Assembly (NCBI RefSeq): GCF_014489555.1
Contig: NZ_CP060784.1
Span: 1,178,001-1,242,000, forward strand
Length of the DNA: 64,000 nucleotides
Reading direction: 5' to 3'
Origin: Hymenobacter qilianensis
GTDB taxonomy: Bacteria; Bacteroidota; Bacteroidia; Cytophagales; Hymenobacteraceae
Part shown: positions 32,488 to 41,789 of the stretch, one piece after another
Numbering within the stretch: the first letter of the stretch is position 1
How the letters are laid out: the number at the start of each line of letters is the position of its first letter
Notes under the pieces: model-generated
Database searches by the model: none
What the model saw: only the letters and a program-made list of their open reading frames with translations
Told to the model about the DNA's origin: nothing
Translations under genes and position numbers: made by a program

Positions 32488-33945
32488 CTATGGGAATTTA
32501 ACACCCCGATATTCGTTTGAATTTAGCGTTGGAACCGAGGCACCATACTGCTGATTAATAGCTCTTATCATTTCGTTGGCTACAATAGAGTAACCGCGAG
32601 GAGTTAGGTGCACCCCATCAAGCGAGAACAGGTTGCCGGTAATAAACTGAGTGGTATTGTTTACCCCGTTAGTGATGATGCCGTTGGCAGCTACACGAGC
32701 AAAAAAGCCATTTACATCGAATACGGCCAGGCCTTTTGCATTGGCTTTGGCTATCATGGCATTGTTGAAGGCAGTAGTAGCCGTGCGTACTAAAGCCTGC
32801 TCAGCATCGTCAAGCACAAAGGCGCTTGGGATAGGGTTACCCATGCTGGTACCAAACGTCTGGAGCGTATCAATGCCATAAGCCGTCAGGAAGAGCGGGA
32901 AACCGGCTGCTGGTTGGCCACTCTGACCATAGACATAGCGCCAGGCACGCCCCGTACGCTGATTCAGCAGGCCAAGGAAAGGCGAAGATGTCAGCGTAAA
33001 CAACTGGCGACCCACACCGCTGGCATTGCGAATGTCAGCGGTTGCAATTTGCTTGCGAGTGGTAGCACTTGCAGGACCTGTGGCTGACCCAGTCTGAACT
33101 ACTATGCCAGGAACACCATTTGGCAAACCAGGCTGAGGAGTTTCTAAAGTGGCCCGGAATGATGGACCTACTGTGGTGAAGAAAGGAATGTTAGTAACGT
33201 CTGGAATGGTAGCAACAATCCCTTTGGCACCATTTGCTGTGAGCGCATCGATGAGCTGGTTGTTGTTAGCAGTGAAAACTGTGGTGCTTGTTAGCGAACT
33301 AGTTGGGGCGGTACTTGCGCCACCAGATGTCGCATAACCCAGCACGTCATTATTACCCATCCAAGCTGTAAAGAAAGTAGGGTTAGAGGCTGCTACACGC
33401 GCTAGGTAAGTCTGGTTAGACTGTGCGTCGGGAGTAATACGCTCGAATAGTGGATTACCCGTTACGCTACCATAAGTAGTCGAAAGAATATCCGCCATGC
33501 GAATGCCGGGTACACCTAGGTTATTTATCGGCTCTGTGAACTTAGTGTAGAGCGGACGGGCTGCCGTAGCGCCTGCCCGTAGGGCTAACTCCGTATTCAC
33601 TGGCGCCGTGATAGGGCTGCCAGTGGCAGTGAAACCAGCCAGCCGCAAATATCCAGTGCCATTGCGCTGAGCCTCCGTGAATAGTGGCTGCACAAATTCG
33701 CCGCCACCTACGCTGCGGAACTGCTGCGCCAGCAGGTTAGGATAAGAGTTCAGCTGACCTTCCAGGTATAAGCCGCCATCTGCCTGACCAGCAGTTAGGG
33801 AGTTGCCTACGGCGATGTAGCGCGAGAAGTCGGCAGTGCCGCTGCTGGGCTTAATGTCTTGTTCCAAATCAGGCTGGCAGCCCGTAAGAGCCAACCCAAG
33901 AAACGCCAGGAACGGGGCGGATTTAGTAAACAGTTTAGAGACCAT
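32488..33945 (-). CDS. SGNH/GDSL-hydrolase lipoprotein
   Basis: The 485-residue protein has a lipobox (LALTGC, Cys23) and SGNH-hydrolase blocks. Block I is YIAVGNSLTAGQADGG (the GDS serine as GNS), block III is WMGNNDVLGYA (GxND) and block V is DGVHLTPRGYSIVANEM (Asp and His of the triad). NSYPNLLAQQF is also typical. The catalytic set appears complete, so it is probably a surface or periplasmic esterase or lipase of broad type. The gene follows the FadL-type porin by 23 bases on the same strand. This SGNH/OmpP1 pairing recurs in Bacteroidota and suggests lipid or fatty-acid scavenging. Confidence 0.92.
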   Translation of the reverse strand: MVSKLFTKSAPFLAFLGLALTGCQPDLEQDIKPSSGTADFSRYIAVGNSLTAGQADGGLYLEGQLNSYPNLLAQQFRSVGGGEFVQPLFTEAQRNGTGYLRLAGFTATGSPITAPVNTELALRAGATAARPLYTKFTEPINNLGVPGIRMADILSTTYGSVTGNPLFERITPDAQSNQTYLARVAASNPTFFTAWMGNNDVLGYATSGGASTAPTSSLTSTTVFTANNNQLIDALTANGAKGIVATIPDVTNIPFFTTVGPSFRATLETPQPGLPNGVPGIVVQTGSATGPASATTRKQIATADIRNASGVGRQLFTLTSSPFLGLLNQRTGRAWRYVYGQSGQPAAGFPLFLTAYGIDTLQTFGTSMGNPIPSAFVLDDAEQALVRTATTAFNNAMIAKANAKGLAVFDVNGFFARVAANGIITNGVNNTTQFITGNLFSLDGVHLTPRGYSIVANEMIRAINQQYGASVPTLNSNEYRGVKFP

Positions 33946-33968
33946 ATCGATACAAGCGAGGCAAAGAG

Positions 33969-35222
33969 TTAGAAGGAGTAGTTCAGGCCGATACCTGGAA
34001 TCACGATGTTGGTTTTGTAGGTACCAGCTACGCGGTCCTGAGTGCCATTGGCTACCAATTGGCTTTGCGTCTGGCTACGCTTAGCGATGCTTACAAACTG
34101 AGTGGAGAAATCTACTCCGAATTTGCCCATGGCGTAAGAAGCACCAATGGTACCGCTGACACGGTTAGCGTCAGGCGTTTCGGGCGTTACGTATCCATCG
34201 CGTACGGGCGACTCATCATAAGCACCACCGGCGCGTAGGGTCAGGCCTTCCGTCACTTTGTATTGTCCACCTAAGCGGAAGGTAAGCGCATCTTCATAGT
34301 TGCGCTTCGAAACGCTGGTGTTAGAACCGTTGATTGGATCAGCGAAGGTGAACTCCAGGCTTTTGTACTCGCTCCACTCAGCGTAGTTCACGTCGATACC
34401 GATAGTGAGCTTATCGGTAGGCATGAGGCCGATACCGATGCTGGTAGTAGCAATAAGGGGAAGCGTAGCGCTGAATTTGGTATTAGGAAAACGGGAGGCC
34501 AATACCGAGTTAGGGTCGATGCCGGTGAAAGTAACGTCACCGTCTTTTACCTCGGCGTCAATCTTTGAGCGGTAGTTTATACCCAGGCTAAACTTCTCAG
34601 ATGGCTTGAAGAAGATACCCGCGTTAAAGCCGACTTTGCGCTCGGCTTCACCGTCCAGCTCAATATGACCAAAGGAATCAGGCAAAGGCACATCACGCTG
34701 CAGGTTTACGGCACCGTAAGCCAATACCGTCAGGCCCGCGCCTACGCTGATCTGATCAGTGATGGCGTAGCTCACGGTGGGCTGCACATAAATAGACTGA
34801 AGCTCAATCTCGGTCAGGGACGTGCGGCCTTCCCAGCCCTCAGCATACTTCAGCGTGCTGCCAAAAGGTGTATATACCGCTATACCCGCCCGAAACTTGC
34901 CTTCCGCAGGGCCGAAGCTCGCATAGAGGTTGAAAGGGGTAACCACCGTATTTTGCAGTTCGCGCTGGGTGCTTCCGCCTTCAGCTACAAAAGCCTGACG
35001 GGCAAACGTAGCATTAACTCCTACTTGTACGCCCCGCTCGCGCACCATTGCCAGCGCGCCCGGATTGTAAAACATAGCAGCCTGGTCGAGCGATAAGCCG
35101 ACGCCGACGCCGCCCATACCGTTGTTTTTCTGCCCGGCCAGCGTTACCTGATAGCCACCCGCCGAGGCTGCAGTACCCGTAAGTAGCGCACCACTCACTA
35201 GGAGTAGAGATTTTAACTTCAT
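33969..35222 (-). CDS. OmpP1/FadL/TodX outer-membrane transporter
   Basis: The 417-residue protein has a signal peptide (ending AASA) and begins GGYQVTLAGQKNNGMGGVGVGLSLDQAAMFYNPGALA. This is the FadL-family hatch pattern with an N-terminal NGMGG..VG segment and the N-P-[GA] turn. FTGIDP and PTDKLTIGIDVNYAEWSEY, beta-strand repeats and a terminal FSF-type strand (GIGLNYSF) complete a 14-strand barrel. The family carries long-chain fatty acids and other hydrophobic compounds across the outer membrane. It is the first gene of a two-gene unit with the SGNH lipoprotein. The 35223-35377 gap holds AT-rich upstream sequence and a G5 motif copy near 35357 (TTGGGGGCAAATTAG). Confidence 0.93.
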   Translation of the reverse strand: MKLKSLLLVSGALLTGTAASAGGYQVTLAGQKNNGMGGVGVGLSLDQAAMFYNPGALAMVRERGVQVGVNATFARQAFVAEGGSTQRELQNTVVTPFNLYASFGPAEGKFRAGIAVYTPFGSTLKYAEGWEGRTSLTEIELQSIYVQPTVSYAITDQISVGAGLTVLAYGAVNLQRDVPLPDSFGHIELDGEAERKVGFNAGIFFKPSEKFSLGINYRSKIDAEVKDGDVTFTGIDPNSVLASRFPNTKFSATLPLIATTSIGIGLMPTDKLTIGIDVNYAEWSEYKSLEFTFADPINGSNTSVSKRNYEDALTFRLGGQYKVTEGLTLRAGGAYDESPVRDGYVTPETPDANRVSGTIGASYAMGKFGVDFSTQFVSIAKRSQTQSQLVANGTQDRVAGTYKTNIVIPGIGLNYSF

Positions 35223-35377
35223 AAAAAAGGGGAATGAGTGAGGATTTGCGGTTTATGGGACTAAATGTAAGTAGAAAAATCAATCAAATTAGTAGGCGTG
35301 CCGAGTAGTTTACAGGACGCTCTAAACTTTGAACAATTTGCCTTCATTGGATATTGGGGGCAAATTAGCAATTATGC

Positions 35378-36184
35378 TTACTGATTAGCTACAACTTGTC
35401 GGCTGTGCAAATCCAGACGCTGGCTGCTCACCAATACATGCACGCGCAAGTCTTGGCCGGCTACCGGCTCGCCCCGACCGATGCGGCCTAAATTGCTGCC
35501 GCGTAGGTGCTGCCCATCCACTACCATCACCACCCCGTCGCCGAACACCTCCGCTTCTTGGCCACCCCGCACGATAATGCCCGTTTCCTGGCCTAGTCCT
35601 AAGCCCAGCCGCGCAGGATGCTGCACTACCGCGTGAGCCAAGCGCCCAAAGCGGCCCCGCTCGGCAAAGTGCTGGTCCAGATACACCTCTCCCAGCAAGC
35701 CCAGACCCGGAGCCGTACGCAGCCCGCCTTTTGTGAGCGAACGGGCGCCGTGGCCTTCCACAATCATGCAGTCGGGCAGCACGGCCGCGCCGGCGCTGGT
35801 GCCAGCCACAATGAAGGCCGCGTCGTGGCGGTAACGGTCGGCCAGCACGGCTAGGGCGCGGGTTTTTTGCCAGAACTCGGTGATGCGCTCCTGGTCGCCG
35901 CCGGTAAAAAACACTATGGCGGCTCGTTCCAAACGTCTCAGATTTTCCTCGGTATCAGCGGCGTGGCGCTCATCTATGCGCAGGTGGTGCACCGAGCGGC
36001 AGCCCAGATCGTGCAGACTATCCTGGTAGCCGCGGCTGCTGCGGCCGGGGTTGCTAGAGGCCGTGGTTACAATCTCGACCGTAGCAGTAGGCGCGGGCAG
36101 CATATCCGTGAGCATGGCCAGCATGGCGTCGTCGTCGCCGCCGCCCAGGGCTACGAGCGTTCCGAGAGGTGATTTTCTGGACAT
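35378..36184 (-). CDS. Cyanophycinase-like peptidase (S51)
   Basis: The 268-residue protein belongs to the peptidase S51 (dipeptidase E/cyanophycinase) family. It shows GTLVALGGGDDD at the start, IVFFTGGDQERITEF, the nucleophile elbow IVAGTSAGAAVLP (Ser in GTSAG) and LDQHFAERGRFGRL with conserved His and Arg. The C-terminal part carries VRGGQEAEVFGDGVVMVVDG, usual for the cyanophycinase branch. Cyanophycinases cut cyanophycin (Asp-Arg polymer) to dipeptides. No cyanophycin synthetase was seen nearby, so the natural substrate is open. There is no signal peptide, so it is cytoplasmic. It is alone on its strand, divergent from the channel gene. Confidence 0.9.
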   Translation of the reverse strand: MSRKSPLGTLVALGGGDDDAMLAMLTDMLPAPTATVEIVTTASSNPGRSSRGYQDSLHDLGCRSVHHLRIDERHAADTEENLRRLERAAIVFFTGGDQERITEFWQKTRALAVLADRYRHDAAFIVAGTSAGAAVLPDCMIVEGHGARSLTKGGLRTAPGLGLLGEVYLDQHFAERGRFGRLAHAVVQHPARLGLGLGQETGIIVRGGQEAEVFGDGVVMVVDGQHLRGSNLGRIGRGEPVAGQDLRVHVLVSSQRLDLHSRQVVANQ

Positions 36185-36415
36185 AAAGAAGCGGTAGTTA
36201 TAGGTAGTTAGTCAATAAAGATGAGATAAGCACCGACGAGTTTTACTCTTCTTGCCTTGTTTTTAAAGCTGGGGGCTTTTTTGAGGTGTAAGCGTTCAAG
36301 TCACATCTACTTAATCAAGAGTACGAGCAAAAGCTTTTTGCACCGTCAGGCATACGTGAACTTGGCTAAGGTGAGGGCGTATGAAGAAATACTTTCCTAC
36401 GTTTCTGCTCTGCCT

Positions 36416-37243
36416 ATGCTCTCCAATCCTACATCCTCGCCCGAAAAGGAACAGCTCCAGCAGGAGCGTACTGAACTTTTACAACAACTCACCGACTGGC
36501 TTGAAACGCCCATGCTGGTGCTAGGCTTTGTGTGGCTCGGTTTATTAGGTGTTGAGCTAATCTGGGGGTTGTCGCCGGGCTTGGAGCTGTTGGGCACAAC
36601 GATTTGGGTGATTTTTATTATCGATTTTCTGATCAAATTCATCCTGGCTCCCCGGAAATGGACTTTTCTTAAAAGCAACGTCATTACGCTAATCTCCTTG
36701 CTGGTGCCGGCCCTGCGACTGTTTCGGCTGGCGCGGGTGGTGCGTGTGTTTCGGGCCACGCGGGCCGTGCGCGGGTTACGGTTAGTGAAAGTAGTCGGCT
36801 CACTGAATCGGGGAATGCGAGCCTTATCGAACAGCTTTGGCCGACGCGGTGCTGGTTATGTGGCCGCGCTTACGGGTGTTGTTCTGTTCTTGGGCGCGGC
36901 CGGTATGTATGCCTTCGAGAATAAAGTGGAGGGCGGCCTCCGTTCCTACGCCGATGCGCTGTGGTGGACGGCCATGTTGCTTACCAGCCTGGGAAGTGAG
37001 TATTGGCCCCAGACGCTGGAAGGGCGAACCTTGTGCTTTTTGCTGGCCCTTTATGGCTTCGCGGTGTTTGGCTATTTCACGGCTACGTTGGCGTCATTCT
37101 TTATGGGTCGCGACGCCGAAAGCCCCGAAGCCGAGTTAGCCGGAGCTGCTCAGCTGGCAGCCCTTCACACCGAGCTACGCCAGCTCCGTCAGGAGTTGCA
37201 GGCTGGTCAGTTTCCGGCACCGCCCGCCCCCACTCAGAAATAG
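36416..37243 (+). CDS. Voltage-gated-type cation channel with atypical filter
   Basis: The 275-residue protein has six membrane segments, an S4-like helix rich in arginine (RLFRLARVVRVFRATRAVRGLRLVK) and a pore loop before the last helix. The filter region reads LLTSLGSEYWPQT instead of the potassium TVGYG, so selectivity is uncertain. A C-terminal coiled coil (ALHTELRQLRQELQ) probably drives tetramer assembly. An open frame extends upstream to 36257, but ATG 36416 matches the family N-terminus better. In 36185-36415 there is an orphan terminator half-arm (GCTGGGGGCTTTTTT near 36268) and no gene. It precedes MgtE and CorA genes, so a role in cation balance fits. Confidence 0.85.
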   Translation: MLSNPTSSPEKEQLQQERTELLQQLTDWLETPMLVLGFVWLGLLGVELIWGLSPGLELLGTTIWVIFIIDFLIKFILAPRKWTFLKSNVITLISLLVPALRLFRLARVVRVFRATRAVRGLRLVKVVGSLNRGMRALSNSFGRRGAGYVAALTGVVLFLGAAGMYAFENKVEGGLRSYADALWWTAMLLTSLGSEYWPQTLEGRTLCFLLALYGFAVFGYFTATLASFFMGRDAESPEAELAGAAQLAALHTELRQLRQELQAGQFPAPPAPTQK

Positions 37244-37340
37244 CCTAGCGCTAGCGGCGGGGCCGTTTATTTAGGTTAATTTTGAGGGCCAGTTCTCACT
37301 AACTCATCCTTGCCTAGCGAAGCACTCCTCTCAGTAGTTC

Positions 37341-38722
37341 ATGAATCAGCACCCCACCACCGACCAGATTACGTCCCTGATTCAGGAGGGCGAATTTTTT
37401 AAATTAAAGGAACTGCTCAAGAAGTTTGAGCCCGCCGAAGTGGTGGAGCTGATTGAAGAGGAAGAGGAACGCGAACAGCTTATTATTTTCCGTCTGCTGC
37501 CGTTGCAGCTGGCCACGCAGGTATTTGAGTACCTGGAGATAGACGTACAGCGGCACTTTCTGGCCAATCTGAGTCAGGATAAAATCTCGGACATTCTGAA
37601 CGAGATGTCGCCGGACGACCGGACGGCCCTGCTGGAGTTTCTGCCCGACGACTTCGTAAAGGAGCTGATTCAGACCCTCTCGGAGCCCGAGCGCAAGGTG
37701 ACGCTGGAACTGCTGGGCTACCCCGAGTACAGCGTAGGCCGCCTGATGACGCCCGACTACATCGCCATTCGTGAGAGCTGGACGGTGCAGCAGGTGCTCG
37801 ACTACATTCGGCTGCATGGGGGGCAATCTGAAACGATAAGCCTACTGTACGTCACCGACAGACGCGGCGTGCTCATCGACGACATCAGTATTCGGGAGGT
37901 GCTGCTGGCCGACCCCAGCAAGCAGATAAGCGAGCTGATGGACCGGCGCTTCGTCCACCTCCAAACCATGCAGGACCAGGAAGAAGCCATTGAGGTATTC
38001 CGCAAAAACGACCGGGTGGCTTTGCCCGTCGTCAATGATGAGGGCGTGCTTTTCGGCATCGTGACCATCGACGACATTCTCGACATTCGGGAAGAAGAAG
38101 ATACCGAAGACATCCAAAAACTCGGTGGCTCCCAGGCCCTCGACGAGCCTTATCTCAGCATTCCGCTGATGGGTATGGTGCGCAAACGCGCGGGCTGGCT
38201 CGTGATTCTGCTTATCGGGGAGATGTTTACGGCTACGGCCATGGGGTATTTTGAGGAAGAAATAGCTAAAGCCGTGGTGCTGGCGCTGTTTATTCCGCTC
38301 ATCATCAGCGCGGGTGGCAACGCGGGCTCTCAGGCCACGTCGCTTATTATCCGGGCCATGTCCTTGGGCGAGCTGAGCTTGGGCGAGTGGTGGCGCGTGA
38401 TGCGCCGCGAGCTGGCTACGGGCCTGATGCTGGGGGCATTTTGGGCGTGGTGGGCCTGCTGCGCATTCTGCTGTGGTCGCGCTTATACCCCAACGAATAC
38501 GGCGAGTACTACTGGCAGATTGGCTTTACGGTCGGTTTTTCGCTGGTCGGCATTGTGCTGTGGGGCTCGTTGTGCGGCTCTATGCTGCCGCTGCTGCTCA
38601 AGCGCCTCGGCGCCGATCCGGCTACTTCATCGGCGCCTTTCGTGGCAACACTCGTAGACGTGACCGGACTCGTGATCTACTTTTCGTTTGCGCTACTTTT
38701 CTTGAGCGGCACCTTGCTTTAA
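37341..38722 (+). CDS. mgtE: Magnesium transporter MgtE, frameshifted
   Basis: The first frame encodes the MgtE N-domain (helical superfamily, residues about 10-135), paired CBS domains ([36 protein letters not shown]) and the first membrane helices ([22 protein letters not shown]). The second frame gives [13 protein letters not shown] and the remaining helices with [14 protein letters not shown]. They are joined at a G5 run (38432-38436, CTGGGGGCATT). One added G gives [11 protein letters not shown] and a 460-residue protein, the normal MgtE length, with conserved GGNAGSQ and PF.AT.VD.TG intact. MgtE is a Mg2+-gated inner-membrane channel. It lies just upstream of corA on the same strand. 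Confidence 0.93.
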
Positions 38723-38725
38723 GCA

Positions 38726-38822
38726 TGTAGGAGCTAGGAGCTAGGAGGCAGGAGGTACATTGCCTGACTCCTAGCTCCTGACTTCCAGCTCCTAGCTTCT
38801 GCCTCCTGGCTCCTACTTTCTA
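38726..38822. repeat. Imperfect palindrome of GGAGCTAG units between mgtE and corA
   Basis: The gap is built of AGGAGCTAGGAGCTAGGAGGCAGGAGG followed by the reverse type CCTGACTCCTAGCTCCTGAC..CCAGCTCCTAGC. The units are short tandem repeats of GGAGCTA with an inverted copy downstream, able to fold into a long hairpin. No protein-coding potential is seen. Confidence 0.7.
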
Positions 38823-38825
38823 GCT

Positions 38826-39737
38826 ATGACTGAACAGCTTCTTACCCAGAAAAGCAGTCAATTTGATTGGCTCGACATTACCAACCCGGCCGTGAATGAG
38901 CTTCAGGCCGTGGCTGAGCAGTATGATCTGCCCGATTCGCTGGTGCGCGACTGTCTGGAGCCGACTCATTTACCCAAGTTCGAAGTCAACGATGGCCTTA
39001 ATTTCATCATGCTACGGGTATTTGTTACGCCCGAAAACAACGAAGCCGATACCATCCAGGAGCTGAGCACCAAGATTGCCATTTTCTACGCGGCCGATTA
39101 CTTAATTACGGTACATCGACGCTCGCACCCCGTTTTAAGTCAATTGAAAAACGTAGCCTGCGGCCCCGGCGAAGAGTGCAGCTCACCGGCCGAAATAGCT
39201 ATTCACATCGTGCGCTACGCGCTCAATAGCTACGTACAGCCCGCCATCACGCTAACCCGGGAGCTGGACAACTACGAAGCCGATATATTTCTGAAGCGTG
39301 AGGTGCCAAACACGCTGCAGGGCCTGTATTTTCTGAAGCGCAAAGCCTCGGCGGCCAAGCAGCTTCTGCTGCTTACCCGCGACATCCTGACCATGCTCCG
39401 CCGACAATCGGCCACCGACGACACCACCCTCATGCAAGACACACAGGACTTGCAGACGAAGGTAGAAACGCTCTATCAGCAGCTCGACGGGGCGGCCACC
39501 AACCTCATGAACCTGTACCTGTCGTTGTCTTCGCAGCGCACGAACGAGGCCATGCGCGTGCTCACGGTGTTTTCGGCCTTCTTCCTGCCCCTGACTTTTA
39601 TTGCCGGCATCTACGGGATGAACTTCGAATACATGCCCGAGCTGACCTGGAAAATGGGTTATCCGGGCGCTATGGCGGCTATGGTGCTGATATCTGTGGG
39701 TATCTATACCTGGTTTAAGCGCAAAGGCTGGATATAG
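38826..39737 (+). CDS. corA: CorA family magnesium transporter
   Basis: The 303-residue protein has the CorA cytoplasmic domain (FDWLDITNPAVNELQAVAE, DCLEPTHLPKFE, DYLITVHR), a long stalk helix and two C-terminal membrane helices. The first ends in the signature YGMNFEYMPEL (GMN). The ending TWFKRKGWI with basic residues is typical. CorA forms a pentameric Mg2+ (also Co2+/Ni2+) channel. With MgtE immediately upstream the cell has two Mg2+ uptake routes encoded in tandem. The start ATG 38826 follows the palindromic gap by a few bases. Confidence 0.95.
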   Translation: MTEQLLTQKSSQFDWLDITNPAVNELQAVAEQYDLPDSLVRDCLEPTHLPKFEVNDGLNFIMLRVFVTPENNEADTIQELSTKIAIFYAADYLITVHRRSHPVLSQLKNVACGPGEECSSPAEIAIHIVRYALNSYVQPAITLTRELDNYEADIFLKREVPNTLQGLYFLKRKASAAKQLLLLTRDILTMLRRQSATDDTTLMQDTQDLQTKVETLYQQLDGAATNLMNLYLSLSSQRTNEAMRVLTVFSAFFLPLTFIAGIYGMNFEYMPELTWKMGYPGAMAAMVLISVGIYTWFKRKGWI

Positions 39738-39781
39738 CAAGGCTTTCGCGCCGCGTGCTGTAAAATATCATGTAATGGTAT

Positions 39782-40539
39782 ATGCTGTGTTTTAACTTTC
39801 TGCGCTGCAAACCAAGTCGTTGCCTTCTATTATTGGCCGGCTTGGTGGGGAGTGGGGGCTTTTTACGGGCTGTGTCGCGGTGGGCCAATTGCCTACTCTG
39901 GAATCTGGCGACTACCGGCTTTTTCGCACAAATGACCCGGCTCTGGCCGCTGCCATTGGCAAGGAGCGGACTGTATATGTGGAGCAGGTGCAGGATTCAT
40001 TGAAATTTCTCTCGCAGCCCAAGGATGAAGCTGATGCTAAAACGCATGTTCCGCGCCGCTTCAATTACCCTTTGCGCCGCGGGCAGCACGTTATCCTGTT
40101 GGACAGCAAGTTCGACCTGGACGTCTTTACGATTCCATTTAAGGCCCGCCCACCCCAAGGGCCGCTGCCGTTGCAGCTTAATACCAATTTTAACGCGGCC
40201 GTATATTATGGCCGCCGACTTGATTTTTATCACGTCAATAGCCGGCAGCTACTAAGCGGCCGACAGCAGCCGCACGTGCGAACTGTGGGCCTGGGCTACG
40301 GCCTGTTCACGGGCCTGGGTTCCACCGTTGTCAACCCGGATGTGACGAATCAGCAATCACGGGTCGCTGAGTACGAAGGCTTTGTGATTCACTTTGGGGC
40401 CGCCGCTATCTACGATGCCCGCGTCTTTAACCTGGGCTTAGCCGTGGGTGCTGACCAGCTGATGGGCCCTGATGGCCAGCATTGGATATATCAGAGCAAG
40501 CCGTGGTTTGGGGTTCTGTTTGGCCTGGATTTGAACTAG
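39782..40539 (+). CDS. Hypothetical lipoprotein, frameshifted in the signal region
   Basis: From ATG 39782 the frame reads MLCFNFLRCKPSRCLLLLAGLVGS. After a G5 run (39854-39858) it must shift to the frame GLFTGCVAVGQLPTLESGDYRLF to continue. With one added G the join is LAGLVGSGGLFTGC, a credible lipoprotein signal with Cys near residue 28, followed by a 225-residue domain. This domain is beta-rich (RRFNYPLRRGQHVILLDSKFDLDVFTIPFKA, LGYGLFTGLGSTVV) and ends FGVLFGLDLN, like an outer-membrane or periplasmic protein. No family was recognised. The alternative start ATG 39820 in the second frame would have no signal. The gene lies between corA and arfB (opposite strand). Confidence 0.68.
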
Positions 40540-40567
40540 ATAACGCCTTCGTTATGGCTAGCTGTCT

Positions 40568-40975
40568 TTATAAATCCAGCCGGCGGTTTGTTTTTTTCTC
40601 GCTGTGTTTTTTCTTGGTTTCCAAGCGTTTGCGCACGGCGCCTTTACTGGGTTTGGTGGCTTTGCGGGCTTTGGGCTTGTGCAAAGCTCGCTTGAGCAGG
40701 TCATGAAATTTCTGGAGGGCAATTTCCTTATTGCGCAGCTGACTACGGTCTTCCTGAGCAGTTACCAACAGGTAGCCTTCGGTGGTGAGCTGGGGTGCCA
40801 GCTTTTGCAGCAACATTTCCTTCTGCTCGTCGGTGATGAGCTGGGAGGAGGATACCTGCCACCGCAGCTCCACCCGCGACTCCACTTTGTTTACATTTTG
40901 CCCCCCAGGACCGCTGCTGCGGCTGGTTTGCACCTGTAGCTCGGGCCAGAAGTATGCGGCGGGCGGAAGAGTCAT
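40568..40975 (-). CDS. arfB: Peptidyl-tRNA hydrolase ArfB (alternative ribosome rescue)
   Basis: The 135-residue protein has the release-factor GGQ domain in short form: QTSRSSGPGGQNVNKVESRVELRW with GGQ at 24-26. The middle segment TTEGYLLVTAQEDRSQLRNKEIAL matches the class-I release-factor fold. A basic tail follows (KPKARKATKPSKGAVRKRLETKKKHSEKK), which in ArfB/YaeJ enters the mRNA channel of stalled ribosomes. It hydrolyses peptidyl-tRNA on nonstop complexes. It lacks codon-recognition domains, as expected. It is transcribed alone. A copy of the G6 motif (C run 40901-40906) encodes the GG of GGQ. Confidence 0.95.
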   Translation of the reverse strand: MTLPPAAYFWPELQVQTSRSSGPGGQNVNKVESRVELRWQVSSSQLITDEQKEMLLQKLAPQLTTEGYLLVTAQEDRSQLRNKEIALQKFHDLLKRALHKPKARKATKPSKGAVRKRLETKKKHSEKKTNRRLDL

Positions 40976-41043
40976 TTAGAAAGTAACAGTTAGCAATTAA
41001 CACGCTGAAGCGGAAAAAACACTGCGGGGAAAGCTCGCTGGAG

Positions 41044-41477
41044 CTACTTAATTAGTCGCCACAGCATGTAGCCGAGCAATGCAAAGCGCGCCGTCCAGGC
41101 TATGGTACGCAGCCAGTTGGTCCGCACCAGCCCATCGATAGCAATATAATCGAAGCCTTGGGCGAGGCGGTTGTGAAAAGGTACAGAGACAAAGAACGTA
41201 ACGGCCCAGATAAGGAGCACCAGCGCCAGGCTCCACCACACATTGCCCCCAGTGCCCGCCCCTGCCAGGCCAGCCACGCCGCTAGCCCCAGCTCGGCCAC
41301 CATCGGGGCCATTACTGCCCAGCCCATACGCGTGGAGTGGGCCCGATGAAACGCCACAAACTTATCCGTTGCCACGAAGGCGAAGCTGGGATAATGCACC
41401 AGCTGCACCGTCCAGATAAGGCCCGTGAGGTATGCCGCCAGGGCGAAATTGAGCAGAACAAGCAGCTTCAGTGACAT
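41044..41477 (-). CDS. Four-helix membrane protein, frameshifted
   Basis: From ATG 41477 the protein begins MSLKLLVLLNFALAAYLTGLIWTVQLVHYPSF and continues through HRAHSTRMGWAVMAPMVAELGLAAWL. It then breaks at a C5 run on the plus strand (41246-41250). The other frame gives NVWWSLALVLLIWAVTFFVSVPFHNRLAQGFD and WTARFALLGYMLWRLI. One added base joins them as GAGTGGNVWW and yields 144 residues with four membrane helices. HYPSF and HxxH-like histidines in the loops suggest a conserved small membrane family, but I do not recognise a named one. Function unknown. It is separated from arfB by about 68 bases. Confidence 0.75.
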
Positions 41478-41566
41478 TGTAGCTCAAGGTACGCCCCGCA
41501 ACGATAAATGTGACACTTTTCTCCAGCGCCATTCACTAATCCAAAGCTCTGGGGGGCTTTTTGAAC

Positions 41567-41660
41567 GTCATGCAGAGCGGAGCGAAGCATCTCGCGTGCT
41601 GGCGCAGGATTAGTAATCTCACCATACAAGCGAGATGCTTCGGCTCCGCCTCTGCATGAC
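41567..41660. repeat. Palindromic repeat A
   Basis: GTCATGCAGAGCGGAGCGAAG ... CTTCGGCTCCGCCTCTGCATGAC, arms of about 35 bases with loop containing GGATTAGTAA. A half-terminator (CTGGGGGGCTTTTTG, 41550-41563) is directly before it. The rest of 41478-41789 has no supported gene. Confidence 0.8.
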
Positions 41661-41789
41661 AAAAGTGTTACTCATAAGCTGCCTTACCTCTTGCGTGCAA
41701 CGCGGCGCTAACCGGAACCGTCGGTGTACCGATAGTTGCCCAGAACTGGTAGCTTAGTTATCTTTTTTCAGTCAAACCCCTTCCCCTCT

